Below, piece after piece: positions 51,956 through 61,642 of a stretch of DNA of 64,000 bases. The stretch covers positions 37,746 to 101,745 of the forward strand of contig NZ_JBLJBV010000014.1 of NCBI RefSeq assembly GCF_047638075.1. Reading direction: 5' to 3'. The DNA is from UBA6197 sp047638075 (GTDB lineage: Bacteria; Pseudomonadota; Alphaproteobacteria; Rhodobacterales; Rhodobacteraceae). Under the pieces are notes generated by a model. That model was not told where the DNA came from, made no database searches, and worked only from the letters and a program-made list of their open reading frames with translations. A program made the translations under genes and the position numbers. The first letter of the stretch is position 1, and each line of letters opens with the position of its first letter.

Positions 51956-52920
51956 TACTGGATGACCCCGATCTCTTTCGAGAGTTCGGTGGTTTCAGCC
52001 ACAACACCATCCACCCAATCCTGGAAATCATCCCCAACAAGCGTGAACGGCGCAAGCCCGTTTTTCACCATCACTTCTTGCCACTCCGCGCTGTCGGCAA
52101 CCTCTTGCAACCGCCCCGCCCAAAGCGTGAAGGCATCGTCAGAAATCCCTTTGGGCACATAGAACCCGCGCCAGTTCACGACTTCGACGTCAAAGCCTTG
52201 CTCTTTCGCGGTGGGGATATCTTCAAAGCCGGGAACACGTTCGCGGGTCAGCACGGCCAAGGGGCGCACGTCGCCCGATTTGATGAAACCCGTGATTTCC
52301 GAGATGTCGCCCGTCATCGCTTGCGTATGGCCGCCGATAGTCTGGGTAATCGCCTCGGCGCCGCCGTTCATGCCGACGTATTTGATCAACCGCATGTCTT
52401 CAAATCCGGCCGCCTTCAATAGCTGAAGCGGCTTGAGATGGTCAAAACCGCCCGCAGCAGATCCACCGGCAAACGTGACCGAGGCCGGGTCCGCCTTGAT
52501 CGCGTCTATCAGATCGGAAAGTGTCTGGTAGGGGCTGTCATTAGCCACTACGATCACGCCCGGATCGCCCGCAATCGCCCCCAAAAAGCGCACCTGATCG
52601 GCGGTTGCGCCGCCATAGGCGTTTTGCGCCAGCCGGGCAGTGGTTGCCGATGATGCCGCCACGATCAGGTCTTCATCGGTGTTTCTGGCATTGACCACAT
52701 GGGCATAGGCCAGCCCGCCACCGGCACCCGCCATATTGGTAACCTGAACCGGTTTCGGCACAAGTTTCAGATCATAAAGTATCTTGCCGACCTGACGGCA
52801 GGTGAAATCCCATCCGCCACCGGGGTCAGCCGGGGCGATACATTCTGTTGACATGGCCTGCGACGCCGCAAGGCTGATCAGTGCACTGGCGCCCAGCGCC
52901 TTGAGGTGGATAAACTTCAT
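51955..52920 (-). CDS. tctC: TctC, periplasmic substrate-binding protein
   Basis: A 321-residue exported protein of the TctC/Bug family: signal peptide with ALISLAASQAMS, then the ECIAPADPGGGWDFTCR loop that grips the carboxylate, and FAGGSAAGGFDHL. It binds the acid for TctAB. ATG 52920 follows GGGAGGACA. Its cluster is divergent from the tctD-like regulator, 126 bases away, the normal arrangement for self-inducing tct systems. Confidence 0.93.
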   Translation of the reverse strand: MKFIHLKALGASALISLAASQAMSTECIAPADPGGGWDFTCRQVGKILYDLKLVPKPVQVTNMAGAGGGLAYAHVVNARNTDEDLIVAASSATTARLAQNAYGGATADQVRFLGAIAGDPGVIVVANDSPYQTLSDLIDAIKADPASVTFAGGSAAGGFDHLKPLQLLKAAGFEDMRLIKYVGMNGGAEAITQTIGGHTQAMTGDISEITGFIKSGDVRPLAVLTRERVPGFEDIPTAKEQGFDVEVVNWRGFYVPKGISDDAFTLWAGRLQEVADSAEWQEVMVKNGLAPFTLVGDDFQDWVDGVVAETTELSKEIGVIQ

Positions 52921-53046
52921 CTGTGTCCTCCCAGACATTTGATTGTTGGGGCGGCAGGCCGGCCCACAACAAACCCTCTCTTGTAGGTTCCAACGATTCG
53001 GTGGAAACCTGACATCAACCTGTCACGCGCGATAAAAGGGGCGGTT

Positions 53047-53712
53047 ATGCGATTTTTGATGATCGAGGACAGTGCCGATCTGGCGCAATCCGTGGCCGAG
53101 AGGCTGCGGCTGGACGGCCACGCAGTTGACCATGCCGGCTCGCTGGCCGACGCCGAAGATTGCCTTTCAGCCGCGCCTTATGATCTGATTTTACTGGATC
53201 TTTCGCTGCCAGACGGTGATGGCCGCGACTTTTTGATCCGGCAGCGGCGGGCGCGCCGCGATGTGCCGATCATTGTAATGACGGCGCGCGCGGGCGTTGC
53301 GGACCGGGTGGATGTGCTGGACCTTGGCGCCGATGATTACGTCACCAAACCCTTCGACTTTGCCGAACTGGAGGCCCGTTGCCGTGCCGTTTTGCGCCGA
53401 CGCGGGGGCGCAACACAGACGGTGCAGCGATTCGCGGGCTTTACCTTCGACCCGCTGACCGCGCAGTTGGTCGTGGCGGATGAGACCCGCGAGCTGCGCA
53501 ACCGCGAACTGCGTCTGCTGGAAATTCTGCTGGCCGCGCCGGGCCGGATCTTTTCCAAGTCGCAACTGTGCGACCGGCTGTTTTCCTACGCCGAAAGTGT
53601 CAGCGATAACGCGATTGAGGTTTACGTCGCACGGCTGCGCAAAAAACTTGACGGGTCAGGCGCGCGTATCGAAACCGTGCGAGGCATGGGTTACAGGCTA
53701 AGCACCACATGA
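53047..53712 (+). CDS. OmpR-family response regulator (TctD-like)
   Basis: A 221-residue regulator. Receiver domain with acidic pocket (IEDS) and phospho-acceptor Asp51 (LILLDLSLPDGDG), switch Thr and Lys in VTKPFDF; winged-helix output from about 125 (ELRNRELRLLEILLAAPG..SVSDNAIEVYVARLRKKL). ATG 53047 has GGGG upstream. It overlaps the kinase start by four bases. It most likely activates the divergent tctCBA genes when the transporter substrate is present. Confidence 0.92.
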   Translation: MRFLMIEDSADLAQSVAERLRLDGHAVDHAGSLADAEDCLSAAPYDLILLDLSLPDGDGRDFLIRQRRARRDVPIIVMTARAGVADRVDVLDLGADDYVTKPFDFAELEARCRAVLRRRGGATQTVQRFAGFTFDPLTAQLVVADETRELRNRELRLLEILLAAPGRIFSKSQLCDRLFSYAESVSDNAIEVYVARLRKKLDGSGARIETVRGMGYRLSTT

Positions 53713-55100
53713 GGCGCGCAGCCGCCATATCACTGCGCAAGCGGCTGGTGTTACAGCTTTTGGCGCTGGCAGCGGCGCTGGCGGTTTTACTGTATGTCAC
53801 CGTCCGCACCATTGCCGGGGACGCCGCCGAAGAAACCCTGGACGGCGTTTTAGGGGCTGCCACGCTGGCCATTGCGGATGAATTGCGCGGCGGCGATGAC
53901 GGGGTCTCGATCGACCTGCCGCATGAGGCGTTTTCCATTCTTGGCTCTATCAGTCAGGACCGGATTTTTTACCGTATCGCAGTGGGCGCGACCACGGTCA
54001 CCGGCTATGACGATCTGCCCGCCCCTGAAAGCAAGGCGGGAATCGGGTTGCCTGCGCCGGTGTTTTACACCCTGCCCTACCGGGAAACACAGGTTCGCAT
54101 TGCCGCAGTGGAACGGGTCGTCTTGGCAGGGAACGCGCCGGTGGCGGTGACGGTGACGGTTATGGTGGCGCAAACCCGCAGTGGTCAAGATGCCATCGCT
54201 GAACGTGTGGCAAACCGCGCGGCGGGACTGGGGCTGGGGGTATTTGCGCTGGCCGCAATGCTGTCGATGCTTACCGCCGGGTCGGTGCTGCGCCCGATTG
54301 ACCGGCTGGCCGAGGTCGTGGGCCGGCGTGGCCCGCGCGATCTGCGCAGCGTTGACCACCCTTCCCCAACAGAGTTGATGCCCTTGGTCACCGCTTTGAA
54401 TGGATTCATCGCACGGTTGCGGGCCGCGCTTTCGCGCACAGAGACCTTCATCACCGAGGCGGCGCACCACATTCGCACCCCCCTGGCCACCGTGCGCGCC
54501 AAGGCCGAAATCGCCCTGCGTCGCGCCGAAACCGAAGAGGCGCGCGACACCCTGCGCGCTGTAATCCGGGCGGTAGAGGAGAGCGCGCGGTCCGCGAGCC
54601 AGCTTTTGGATCACGCGACGGTCGTTTACCGGTCTGACCGGCCGGCGCGCGAACCCGTAGATCTGGGCGCATTGATCGCCGGGGTGGTGCGCAGCTTTGC
54701 CCCGACCGCCGAGTTGAAGGATTTGACAATCCGCACCGTTATGCCTGACACCACCGTAACCATCCCAGGTGACCGCCTGCTGCTGGAAAGCGCCCTGCGC
54801 AATTTGATGGACAACGCGGTTAAATACTCGCCGCCCGACGAGGAAATCACCCTTTCACTGCGCACAGATGACACGATGGCATGGGTTTCGGTGGCGGATC
54901 GGGGGCGGGGGCTTTCAGGCGTGGCACAGGCTGCGTTGACGCAGCGTTTTGCCCGCGGCGGTAATGTTGGTGATATTGTGGGGTCAGGTCTTGGGTTGAC
55001 CATCGTTGATGAGGTCGCGGCCGCCCATTCAGGGCGGCTGGATTTGAATGAGCGCGACGGAGGCGGCACATGCGCAACCTTATACTTGCCCTTGGGCTGA
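53709..55100 (+). CDS. Sensor histidine kinase (TctE-like)
   Basis: A 463-residue kinase: membrane segment (VLQLLALAAALAVLLYVTV), periplasmic domain of about 130 residues, a second membrane segment (GLGLGVFALAAMLSMLTAG), HAMP, H-box with AAHHIRTPLATVRAKAE, N-box LRNLMDNAVKYSPP and G1 ADRGRGLSG. Pairs with the overlapping regulator. Its 3' end overlaps the next gene's start by 31 bases, which ties it to a third component. Confidence 0.92.
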   Translation: MRRAAAISLRKRLVLQLLALAAALAVLLYVTVRTIAGDAAEETLDGVLGAATLAIADELRGGDDGVSIDLPHEAFSILGSISQDRIFYRIAVGATTVTGYDDLPAPESKAGIGLPAPVFYTLPYRETQVRIAAVERVVLAGNAPVAVTVTVMVAQTRSGQDAIAERVANRAAGLGLGVFALAAMLSMLTAGSVLRPIDRLAEVVGRRGPRDLRSVDHPSPTELMPLVTALNGFIARLRAALSRTETFITEAAHHIRTPLATVRAKAEIALRRAETEEARDTLRAVIRAVEESARSASQLLDHATVVYRSDRPAREPVDLGALIAGVVRSFAPTAELKDLTIRTVMPDTTVTIPGDRLLLESALRNLMDNAVKYSPPDEEITLSLRTDDTMAWVSVADRGRGLSGVAQAALTQRFARGGNVGDIVGSGLGLTIVDEVAAAHSGRLDLNERDGGGTCATLYLPLG

Positions 55101-56104
55101 CACTTTGCGGGGTGGGGTCCGCGCAGGGATTTGCGATTGAGGAAGATGCAGGTTTTGCCGCGTTCGACACCGAGGTGGAACAACTTCGGGTGCTATCCAC
55201 AACAGATACGCAGATAATGGCGCCGGTGATTGCGGGGTTTCAGGCCGCCAATCCAGGGGTTTCGGTTCACTATACCGTGGCCAACAGCCAACAGGTGCAA
55301 GCCGCAATCATGGCGGAGGGTGCGGCTTATGATCTGGTGATCTCATCCGCGATGGATTTGCAGATGCAGCTTGCCAATGACGGCTTTGCGCTGCCGTGGC
55401 AATCCGCACAAACCACCGCCCTGCCCGGCTGGGCGCGCTGGCAAGACACGCTGTTCGCCTTTGCGCAAGAGCCCGTGGTGCTGATCGCCGCGCGCAGTGC
55501 CTTTGACGGGCTCTCACCGCCGCGCACCCGGCGCGAACTGACCGCCTTGCTACGCGACAACCCCGAACGTTTTCAGGGCCGGATTGGCACATATGACCCG
55601 GCGCGTTCAGGGGCGGGCTATCTGTTCGCCACCCAGGACGCGCGCTTGTCTGAAACGTTCTGGCGGCTGGCCGAGGTGATGGGCGGGCTGGATCCGGTAT
55701 TGTATGACAGCACGGTTTTGATGATCAACGATCTGAAAGAACGCCGACTGGTAATGGCCTATAACGTCTTGGGAAGCTATGCCGCGCCGCTTTTGGCCGA
55801 TGACGATACCACCATGCTGATCGAGCTTGAGGACCATACGCTGACATTGCTGCGGACCGGGCTGATACCGCGCACGGCGACCTCACCCCGGTTGGGGGGC
55901 GCATTTCTGGACTATCTGCTTGGCCCCGAAGGACGCACATTGATCGCGCAAAAAGCCGGGCTGCCACCGATTGACGAGGCCGCATTGGCCGCAAAACCGC
56001 ATCTGCGGCCCATTCGGCTAGACCCTGGGTTGCTGGTCTATCTGGATGCGCTGAAGCGCCGCGACTTTCTGGAAGAATGGGATGCAGCGCTAATTCAGCC
56101 ATAA
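55070..56104 (+). CDS. Periplasmic binding protein, likely third component of the kinase system
   Basis: A 344-residue exported protein with signal (MRNLILALGLTLCGVGSAQG). The mature part is of the ABC iron/ion-binding type II fold (LRVLSTTDTQIMAPVIAGF, VVISSAMD-like DLVISSAMDL, DPARSGAGYLF, MAYNVLGSYAAPLL). No transporter follows it; instead the gene starts inside the kinase reading frame. In TctDE-type three-component systems such a protein captures the ligand and presents it to the kinase. The order regulator-kinase-binding protein supports that role here. Confidence 0.8.
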   Translation: MRNLILALGLTLCGVGSAQGFAIEEDAGFAAFDTEVEQLRVLSTTDTQIMAPVIAGFQAANPGVSVHYTVANSQQVQAAIMAEGAAYDLVISSAMDLQMQLANDGFALPWQSAQTTALPGWARWQDTLFAFAQEPVVLIAARSAFDGLSPPRTRRELTALLRDNPERFQGRIGTYDPARSGAGYLFATQDARLSETFWRLAEVMGGLDPVLYDSTVLMINDLKERRLVMAYNVLGSYAAPLLADDDTTMLIELEDHTLTLLRTGLIPRTATSPRLGGAFLDYLLGPEGRTLIAQKAGLPPIDEAALAAKPHLRPIRLDPGLLVYLDALKRRDFLEEWDAALIQP

Positions 56105-56217
56105 TGGTGATCACTTTTCCGCTGACTTGTCGTAAAACTTGAACCCTGGGGTGGCAAGACTCTGGAAACCTGCGTCAAATGCTGCGACGTTGGTCCTTTG
56201 TGTTCAGAAAGGCGCGA

Positions 56218-58029
56218 ATGGTGCAGGGCAAAATACAGCAACTCACAAAGAGGTTGATGGCGGGGGCGGCCCTAGCGGCGCTTTTGGCGCAATCTGCCGG
56301 GGCGCTGGATCTGACCTTTGAAACACCCGGCGCGGGTAAGGATCTGCGCGACGTTCTTGCCGCCGCCTCTTTAACGCGCGAGGCGGGCCGCGCCAAGGCC
56401 GATGATCCACAGGCCGTATTTGCCGCCGCGCGGGCAGACTACGCCCGGCTTTTGGGCGCGCTTTATTCCGAGGGATACTACTCTGGCACAATTTCCATTC
56501 TGCTGGATGGGCGTGAGGCGGCCAACATTGCGCCGCTGGACGCGCCCACCACAGTTCGCAACGTAAAGGTGCGCATCACCCCCGGTCCACGTTTTCAGTT
56601 TTCGCGTGCAACCATCGCACCGCTGGCAAAGGAAACCGAACTGCCCACTGGTTACGCCATCGGTCAGGTCGCCCGCTCGGGCGAGGTTGTGGCGGCCGCA
56701 ACCGCAGGCGTAGAGGGTTGGCGCGATCAGGGTCACGCCAAAGCCGCCGTTGCGGGCCAAAGCATTACCGCCAACCACCGCACGCAAACGCTGGCCGCCG
56801 ACATTGCCCTTGCCCCTGGCCCCCGCGTGCGCTTTGGGCAGATGGACATGAAAGGTTATCAGCGGATAAAGCCGCGCCGACTGGCCAAGATTGCCGGGTT
56901 TCCAACCGGCAAAGTGTTTGACCCCGAAAAGCTGGACCAAGTGCGGACCCGTCTGCGCCGGACCGAGATTTTCAGCAGCGTGACCCTGACCGAAGCTGAC
57001 ACCCTAAGCCCCGGCCCCACCATCGACGCGCTTTTGGAAGTGGTGGAAAACAAGCCCCGCCGGATTGGTTTTGGCGGCGAATTGGCCAGCCTCGACGGTG
57101 CAACCGTGTCGGGCTATTGGCTGCACCGTAACCTTTTCGGCGGTGGCGAGCGGTTCCGCATTGATGGGTCGGTCAGCGGCATCGGCGGCTCTTCGGGCGG
57201 CCCAGACTACCGCCTTGGCGCGCGGATTGACCGCCCTGCCACGCTGTCACCCGACACATCGGCCTTTATTGTGACACAGATCGAGAAACTGGACGAGGAA
57301 GATTACACCTCGGACGGTTTTCTGGTTGGCTTCGGGCTGACGCATATTTTCAACCCTCGCCTGACCGGCGAATTTGGCCTGAGCTACAGCTGGGCCGAGG
57401 TAACCGACGCCTTCGCCACCACGCGGTTCCGGCAGTTGGCGCTGCCGATGAACCTGACATGGGACAACCGCGATGTGCCGCTGGACGCGACCACGGGGTA
57501 TTACCTGATGGCCGATGCCACGCCCTTCGTGGGCTTTGGTGCAACCGGAACCGGGGCGCAGCTAAAGGGCGATTTCCGCGCTTATCGCACACTGGGGTCT
57601 GACCGGTTCGTGCTGGCAGGGCGCGCGCAGATTGGTGCAGTAATAGGGTCTGAGCTGGCCGAAACGCCACGCGACTATCTGTTTTATTCGGGCGGCGGCG
57701 GCACGGTGCGGGGCCAACCCTATCAGGCGTTGGGGGTGAATGTGCTGGAAGGCGGCGCTTTGCGCACCGGCGGGACAAAATTCTTGGGCCTTTCGGCAGA
57801 GCTGCGTACCGATGTGACCGAAAAAATAGGCATTGTCGCGTTTTATGACCTGGGCCGGATTGATCCGGCCGATTTCTTTGACAGCGCCGGCGACTGGCAC
57901 GCGGGCGCCGGTTTGGGGCTGCGCTACAATACCGGCATCGGGCCAATTCGTTTCGATGTGGCGGGGCCGGTCGGCGGGAATACCGGTGACGGGGTGCAAA
58001 TCTACCTTGGAATCGGGCAGGCATTCTGA
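56218..58029 (+). CDS. tamA: TamA, outer-membrane assembly protein
   Basis: A 603-residue BamA-family protein: signal peptide (ending SAGA), three POTRA-like repeats (about 35-290) and a C-terminal beta-barrel starting around 300, ending GDGVQIYLGIGQAF with the terminal Phe of an outer-membrane barrel. The barrel has the conserved RGQPYQALG motif. The TAM complex inserts autotransporters and moves lipids or proteins between membranes. ATG 56218 is chosen because AAAGG lies five bases upstream; ATG 56179 would place 13 more residues before the signal. Its stop overlaps the tamB start (TGATG). Confidence 0.9.
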   Translation: MVQGKIQQLTKRLMAGAALAALLAQSAGALDLTFETPGAGKDLRDVLAAASLTREAGRAKADDPQAVFAAARADYARLLGALYSEGYYSGTISILLDGREAANIAPLDAPTTVRNVKVRITPGPRFQFSRATIAPLAKETELPTGYAIGQVARSGEVVAAATAGVEGWRDQGHAKAAVAGQSITANHRTQTLAADIALAPGPRVRFGQMDMKGYQRIKPRRLAKIAGFPTGKVFDPEKLDQVRTRLRRTEIFSSVTLTEADTLSPGPTIDALLEVVENKPRRIGFGGELASLDGATVSGYWLHRNLFGGGERFRIDGSVSGIGGSSGGPDYRLGARIDRPATLSPDTSAFIVTQIEKLDEEDYTSDGFLVGFGLTHIFNPRLTGEFGLSYSWAEVTDAFATTRFRQLALPMNLTWDNRDVPLDATTGYYLMADATPFVGFGATGTGAQLKGDFRAYRTLGSDRFVLAGRAQIGAVIGSELAETPRDYLFYSGGGGTVRGQPYQALGVNVLEGGALRTGGTKFLGLSAELRTDVTEKIGIVAFYDLGRIDPADFFDSAGDWHAGAGLGLRYNTGIGPIRFDVAGPVGGNTGDGVQIYLGIGQAF

Positions 58030-61000
58030 TGCGTCGGTATTTTCTTGCTATAATCCTGTGCCTTTTGCCGCTGGTTGCCACCGCGCAAGAAGACCAGACC
58101 GAACGGGACCGCAGCTATCTGACAGGTCTGCTTGAGGACAATCTTTCGGGTGCGGGGCGCACGATCCGCATTGACGGGTTTGCCGGGGCCTTGTCGTCCC
58201 GCGCGACCTTTGATCAGATGACCATTGCCGATGACCAAGGCGTATGGCTGACCATCAACAAGGGTGCAATTTCATGGACACGCAGCGCCCTGTTGGCTGG
58301 CCGTTTAGAGATTGACGAACTCTCCGCCGAAGAAATTCTGGTGCCGCGCCTACCGGGAACCGATACCGGCGGCGCCCCCACCCCCGAGGCCAAGCCTTTC
58401 GCGCTACCCGAACTTCCTGTTTCGGTCTCAATCGGCACTATCAGCGCCAAGCGGGTCGACCTTGGCGAGGCGCTTTTTGGTGCAGCGGCCAAGGTGTCAT
58501 TGACCGGGTCATTACAGCTAGAAAGCGGCGAGGGAAGCACCACGCTGTCAATCAAACGGGTCGACGGAAAGCAGGGCGATCTTTCGCTGACCGGCAGCTA
58601 CGCCAATGCCACGCGAACCCTGTCAATGGACCTGCTGGTATCCGAGGGGCCCGACGGAATTGCCGCAAACATGATCGGGCTGCCGGGCAAGCCTGCCGTA
58701 TCTCTTGCTGTGGCGGGCACCGGCCCGATAGACGATTTCGCCGCCGATATCCGGCTGACATCAGACAAGAAACCCCGACTTTCGGGCAAGGTGACGCTGA
58801 AAACCGTTGACGGGGCACAGACGTTCAAAGCGGATCTCGGCGGCGACATCGCGCCCTTGCTACCACCCGAATATCAAAGCTTTTTCGGGGATCAGGTTCA
58901 GCTTCTGGCTGAGGGGGCGCGGCAACCCTCGGGACGGCTGAGCCTACCGGTCCTGAGCATCGACTCACAGGCGCTGGACCTGACCGGCGCGGTCGAGGTT
59001 TTGCCCTCGGGCTTGCCCGAACGCGCCGATCTGTCGGTAAAGATCGGGTTGGATACGGGCGCCGAGGTGCTGTTGCCGCTGGCGGGCAACGATACCTGGG
59101 TCAAGGCTGGCCGGCTTAAGCTGGGTTATGACAAGACCAAGGGTGATGGCTGGACGCTGGACGGCAAACTGGAGGGATTTCGCCGCGATAGTGTCGAAAT
59201 ACTTGCGCTGCGGCTCTCGGGTTCGGGGCGGATCGGGCAGCGTGCAGGGCAACCGGCATCGGTAGGCGGCACGGTCGACTATACCGCCAGCGGCATCAAT
59301 ATGGCTGATCCGGCGCTGAATTCCGCCGTTGGGCCGTTCCTTTCCGGGCGAACACTATTTCACTGGCAGCAGGGCGGCGCGCTACAATTGCCGCAGATCA
59401 AGGCCACCGGGCGCGGCTATGGCCTGACCGGCGGGCTGACGATCGACGGGTTGGCGTCGGCGCTGACCATCACGGCGCACGCGAACGCCCGCCACTCGGA
59501 CCTTTCCTATCTGTCTGGCCTCGCGGCGCGCGCGCTTTCGGGCCGGGCAGATGCGACGATCGAGGGCAATTACACGGTGCTGACCGGGGCATTCGACGGC
59601 GAAGCCAAGATTGCCGGAACAGATATTACCACCAGTCAGCCTGATCTGGACCGTATCCTTGCCGGGCAATCAACGATCTCTGTTTCTGCTAAACGCGACG
59701 AAACCGGCGTCACGCTACGCAGTCTTTCACTGGCCACGGCCGCGCTGACCGGGCAGGCCCAAGGCATATTGCGCAGCGGCGCAAGCGATATCACCGCAAG
59801 CGGCCAGTTCCCCGATCTGGCAGCACTTGGCCGGGGTCTTCGTGGCGCCCTTACCGCCAAGGCGCACCTGACCGAGTCTGGCAGCACCCGCACCCTCTCG
59901 CTTGACGGGACCGGACGCGGGCTTGGCATCAACCAACCCGAGGTGGACAGCGTTTTGGCCGGCGAAACCCGCCTGTCGGTCCTGGCAGAACAAACCGGCG
60001 GCCGTATCCGGCTGCAATCGCTGGCGCTGTCCAACCCGCAGCTTGACGCCAGCGCCAAGGGCATCATCGACGATAATACCCGCCGGATTGACGTATCTGC
60101 CCGGCTGGCCAACGCAGCACTTCTGGCGCCCGGTTTTCCGGGGCCGGTCACGGTGCAAGGTAGTCTCAACGACAATGGCCCCAACGGTTATGAAATCAAC
60201 CTGGCGGGCGAAGGCCCCGGCGGCACGCGTGCCAAAGTGACCGGTGGCATCGACGCGGGCTTTGGCGCGGTAAATCTGGCCATTTCCGGTGGTGCAGAAA
60301 CCGCGCTTGCCAATGCGTTCATCGCACCGCGTTCAGTTCAGGGACCGCTCACCTTTGATCTGCGGATGGCCGGCAAACCGGGGCTATCGGCGCTTTCAGG
60401 CAAGATCATTGCCAATAACGCGCGGGTAATCGCCCCGACACTGGGGCTTAAGCTCGATGATGTCGACGTGGCCGCAGACCTGAGCGGGGGGGCAGCGCAA
60501 TTGGCCGTCGAGGCCCGCCTTTCCACCGGCGGAAGCCTGCGCGTTACCGGCCCCGTCAAACTGACCGCGCCCTTCGCGGGCGATTTGACAGTCGCGCTGA
60601 ACCAGCTTCACCTGCGCGACCCCGACCTCTACGATACAAAGATTGATGGTAGTCTTGCGGTCAATGGCCCGCTCACAGGCGGCGCCCGCATCAGTGGCGC
60701 GCTGGTGCTGCTGGACACCGAACTGCGCGTGCCGTCTACGGGGCTTGGTGGCATTGCCGCCATACCCGACATGACCCACGTCAACGAACCCGCTGCGGTC
60801 CACACCACCCGCGCCCGCGCTGGGCTTTTGGCAGCAAACGGCGACGCCGACAAACGCCCCACAAAGGCGTTCCCCTTGGATGTGACCATCGCCGCCCCCC
60901 GCGCCCTCTTCGTGCGCGGACGCGGGCTCGATGCCGAACTTGGAGGGCAGTTGCGGCTACGCGGCACCACGGCAAACGTCGTCCCCACCGGCGAATTCAA

Positions 61001-61562
61001 CCTGATCCGCGGGCGGCTCGATATTTTGGGCAAGCGCTTCACGCTGGACGAGGGGCAGGTGGCCCTGCAAGGCGCGTTGCTGCCGTGGATCCGCTTTGTC
61101 GCAACCACGAAACAAACGGATGTGACCACGATGATCACGATCGAGGGCGATGCGACCGAACCAAAGCTCAGCTTCACCTCATCGCCCGAATTGCCAGAAG
61201 AAGAGGTGCTGGCAAGGCTTCTGTTCAACCGCAGCCTGACCACGCTGTCACCGCTTCAGGCGGCGCAACTCGCCTCGGCTGTGGCGACCCTTGCTGGCAA
61301 AGGCGGCGAAGGGATCGTCAGCAAATTGCGCAAAGGTTTCGGGCTGGATGACCTTGACGTCGGCACGGATGTGAACGGCAACGCGCAACTGCGTGCCGGA
61401 AAATACCTGTCCGAGAACCTCTACTCGGATGTCACTGTCGCGGCCGATGGCACTTCGTCAATCAACCTCAACCTTGACGTGACACCCAGCCTGACCGCGC
61501 GCGGCAGCCTCGGATCTGACGGCAACAGCGGCATCGGCCTGTACTATGAAAAAGACTACTGA
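58029..61562 (+). CDS. tamB: TamB, inner-membrane-anchored translocation and assembly protein
   Basis: A 1177-residue protein: N-terminal signal-anchor (MRRYFLAIILCLLPLVATA), a long repetitive beta-structured body (many SLxLxxAxLxGQAxG strands), and a C-terminal DUF490/TamB domain (from about 870, with EDLPEEE-type FTSSPELPEEEVLARLLFN). It bridges the periplasm, working with TamA and as a lipid conduit. Immediately coupled to tamA. Followed by an eight-T run at 61568. Confidence 0.93.
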   Translation: MRRYFLAIILCLLPLVATAQEDQTERDRSYLTGLLEDNLSGAGRTIRIDGFAGALSSRATFDQMTIADDQGVWLTINKGAISWTRSALLAGRLEIDELSAEEILVPRLPGTDTGGAPTPEAKPFALPELPVSVSIGTISAKRVDLGEALFGAAAKVSLTGSLQLESGEGSTTLSIKRVDGKQGDLSLTGSYANATRTLSMDLLVSEGPDGIAANMIGLPGKPAVSLAVAGTGPIDDFAADIRLTSDKKPRLSGKVTLKTVDGAQTFKADLGGDIAPLLPPEYQSFFGDQVQLLAEGARQPSGRLSLPVLSIDSQALDLTGAVEVLPSGLPERADLSVKIGLDTGAEVLLPLAGNDTWVKAGRLKLGYDKTKGDGWTLDGKLEGFRRDSVEILALRLSGSGRIGQRAGQPASVGGTVDYTASGINMADPALNSAVGPFLSGRTLFHWQQGGALQLPQIKATGRGYGLTGGLTIDGLASALTITAHANARHSDLSYLSGLAARALSGRADATIEGNYTVLTGAFDGEAKIAGTDITTSQPDLDRILAGQSTISVSAKRDETGVTLRSLSLATAALTGQAQGILRSGASDITASGQFPDLAALGRGLRGALTAKAHLTESGSTRTLSLDGTGRGLGINQPEVDSVLAGETRLSVLAEQTGGRIRLQSLALSNPQLDASAKGIIDDNTRRIDVSARLANAALLAPGFPGPVTVQGSLNDNGPNGYEINLAGEGPGGTRAKVTGGIDAGFGAVNLAISGGAETALANAFIAPRSVQGPLTFDLRMAGKPGLSALSGKIIANNARVIAPTLGLKLDDVDVAADLSGGAAQLAVEARLSTGGSLRVTGPVKLTAPFAGDLTVALNQLHLRDPDLYDTKIDGSLAVNGPLTGGARISGALVLLDTELRVPSTGLGGIAAIPDMTHVNEPAAVHTTRARAGLLAANGDADKRPTKAFPLDVTIAAPRALFVRGRGLDAELGGQLRLRGTTANVVPTGEFNLIRGRLDILGKRFTLDEGQVALQGALLPWIRFVATTKQTDVTTMITIEGDATEPKLSFTSSPELPEEEVLARLLFNRSLTTLSPLQAAQLASAVATLAGKGGEGIVSKLRKGFGLDDLDVGTDVNGNAQLRAGKYLSENLYSDVTVAADGTSSINLNLDVTPSLTARGSLGSDGNSGIGLYYEKDY

Positions 61563-61567
61563 CCGGC

Positions 61568-61630
61568 TTTTTTTTGGCAAAAATACTCTGGGGGGCCGCG
61601 CATGAAATGCGTGGTGGGGGCAACGCCCCC
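61568..61630. terminator. Termination region between tamB and the dipeptidase
   Basis: T8 at 61568-61575 follows the tamB stop with no strong stem before it. Then come AAAATACTC (inverse of the hslU-downstream GAGTATTTT), a CGCAT-GAA-ATGCG stem (61599-61611) and a GGGGGC-AAC-GCCCCC stem (61616-61630). Together they can stop transcription of the two convergent genes. Confidence 0.5.
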
Positions 61631-61642
61631 GGTTACCCGGCC

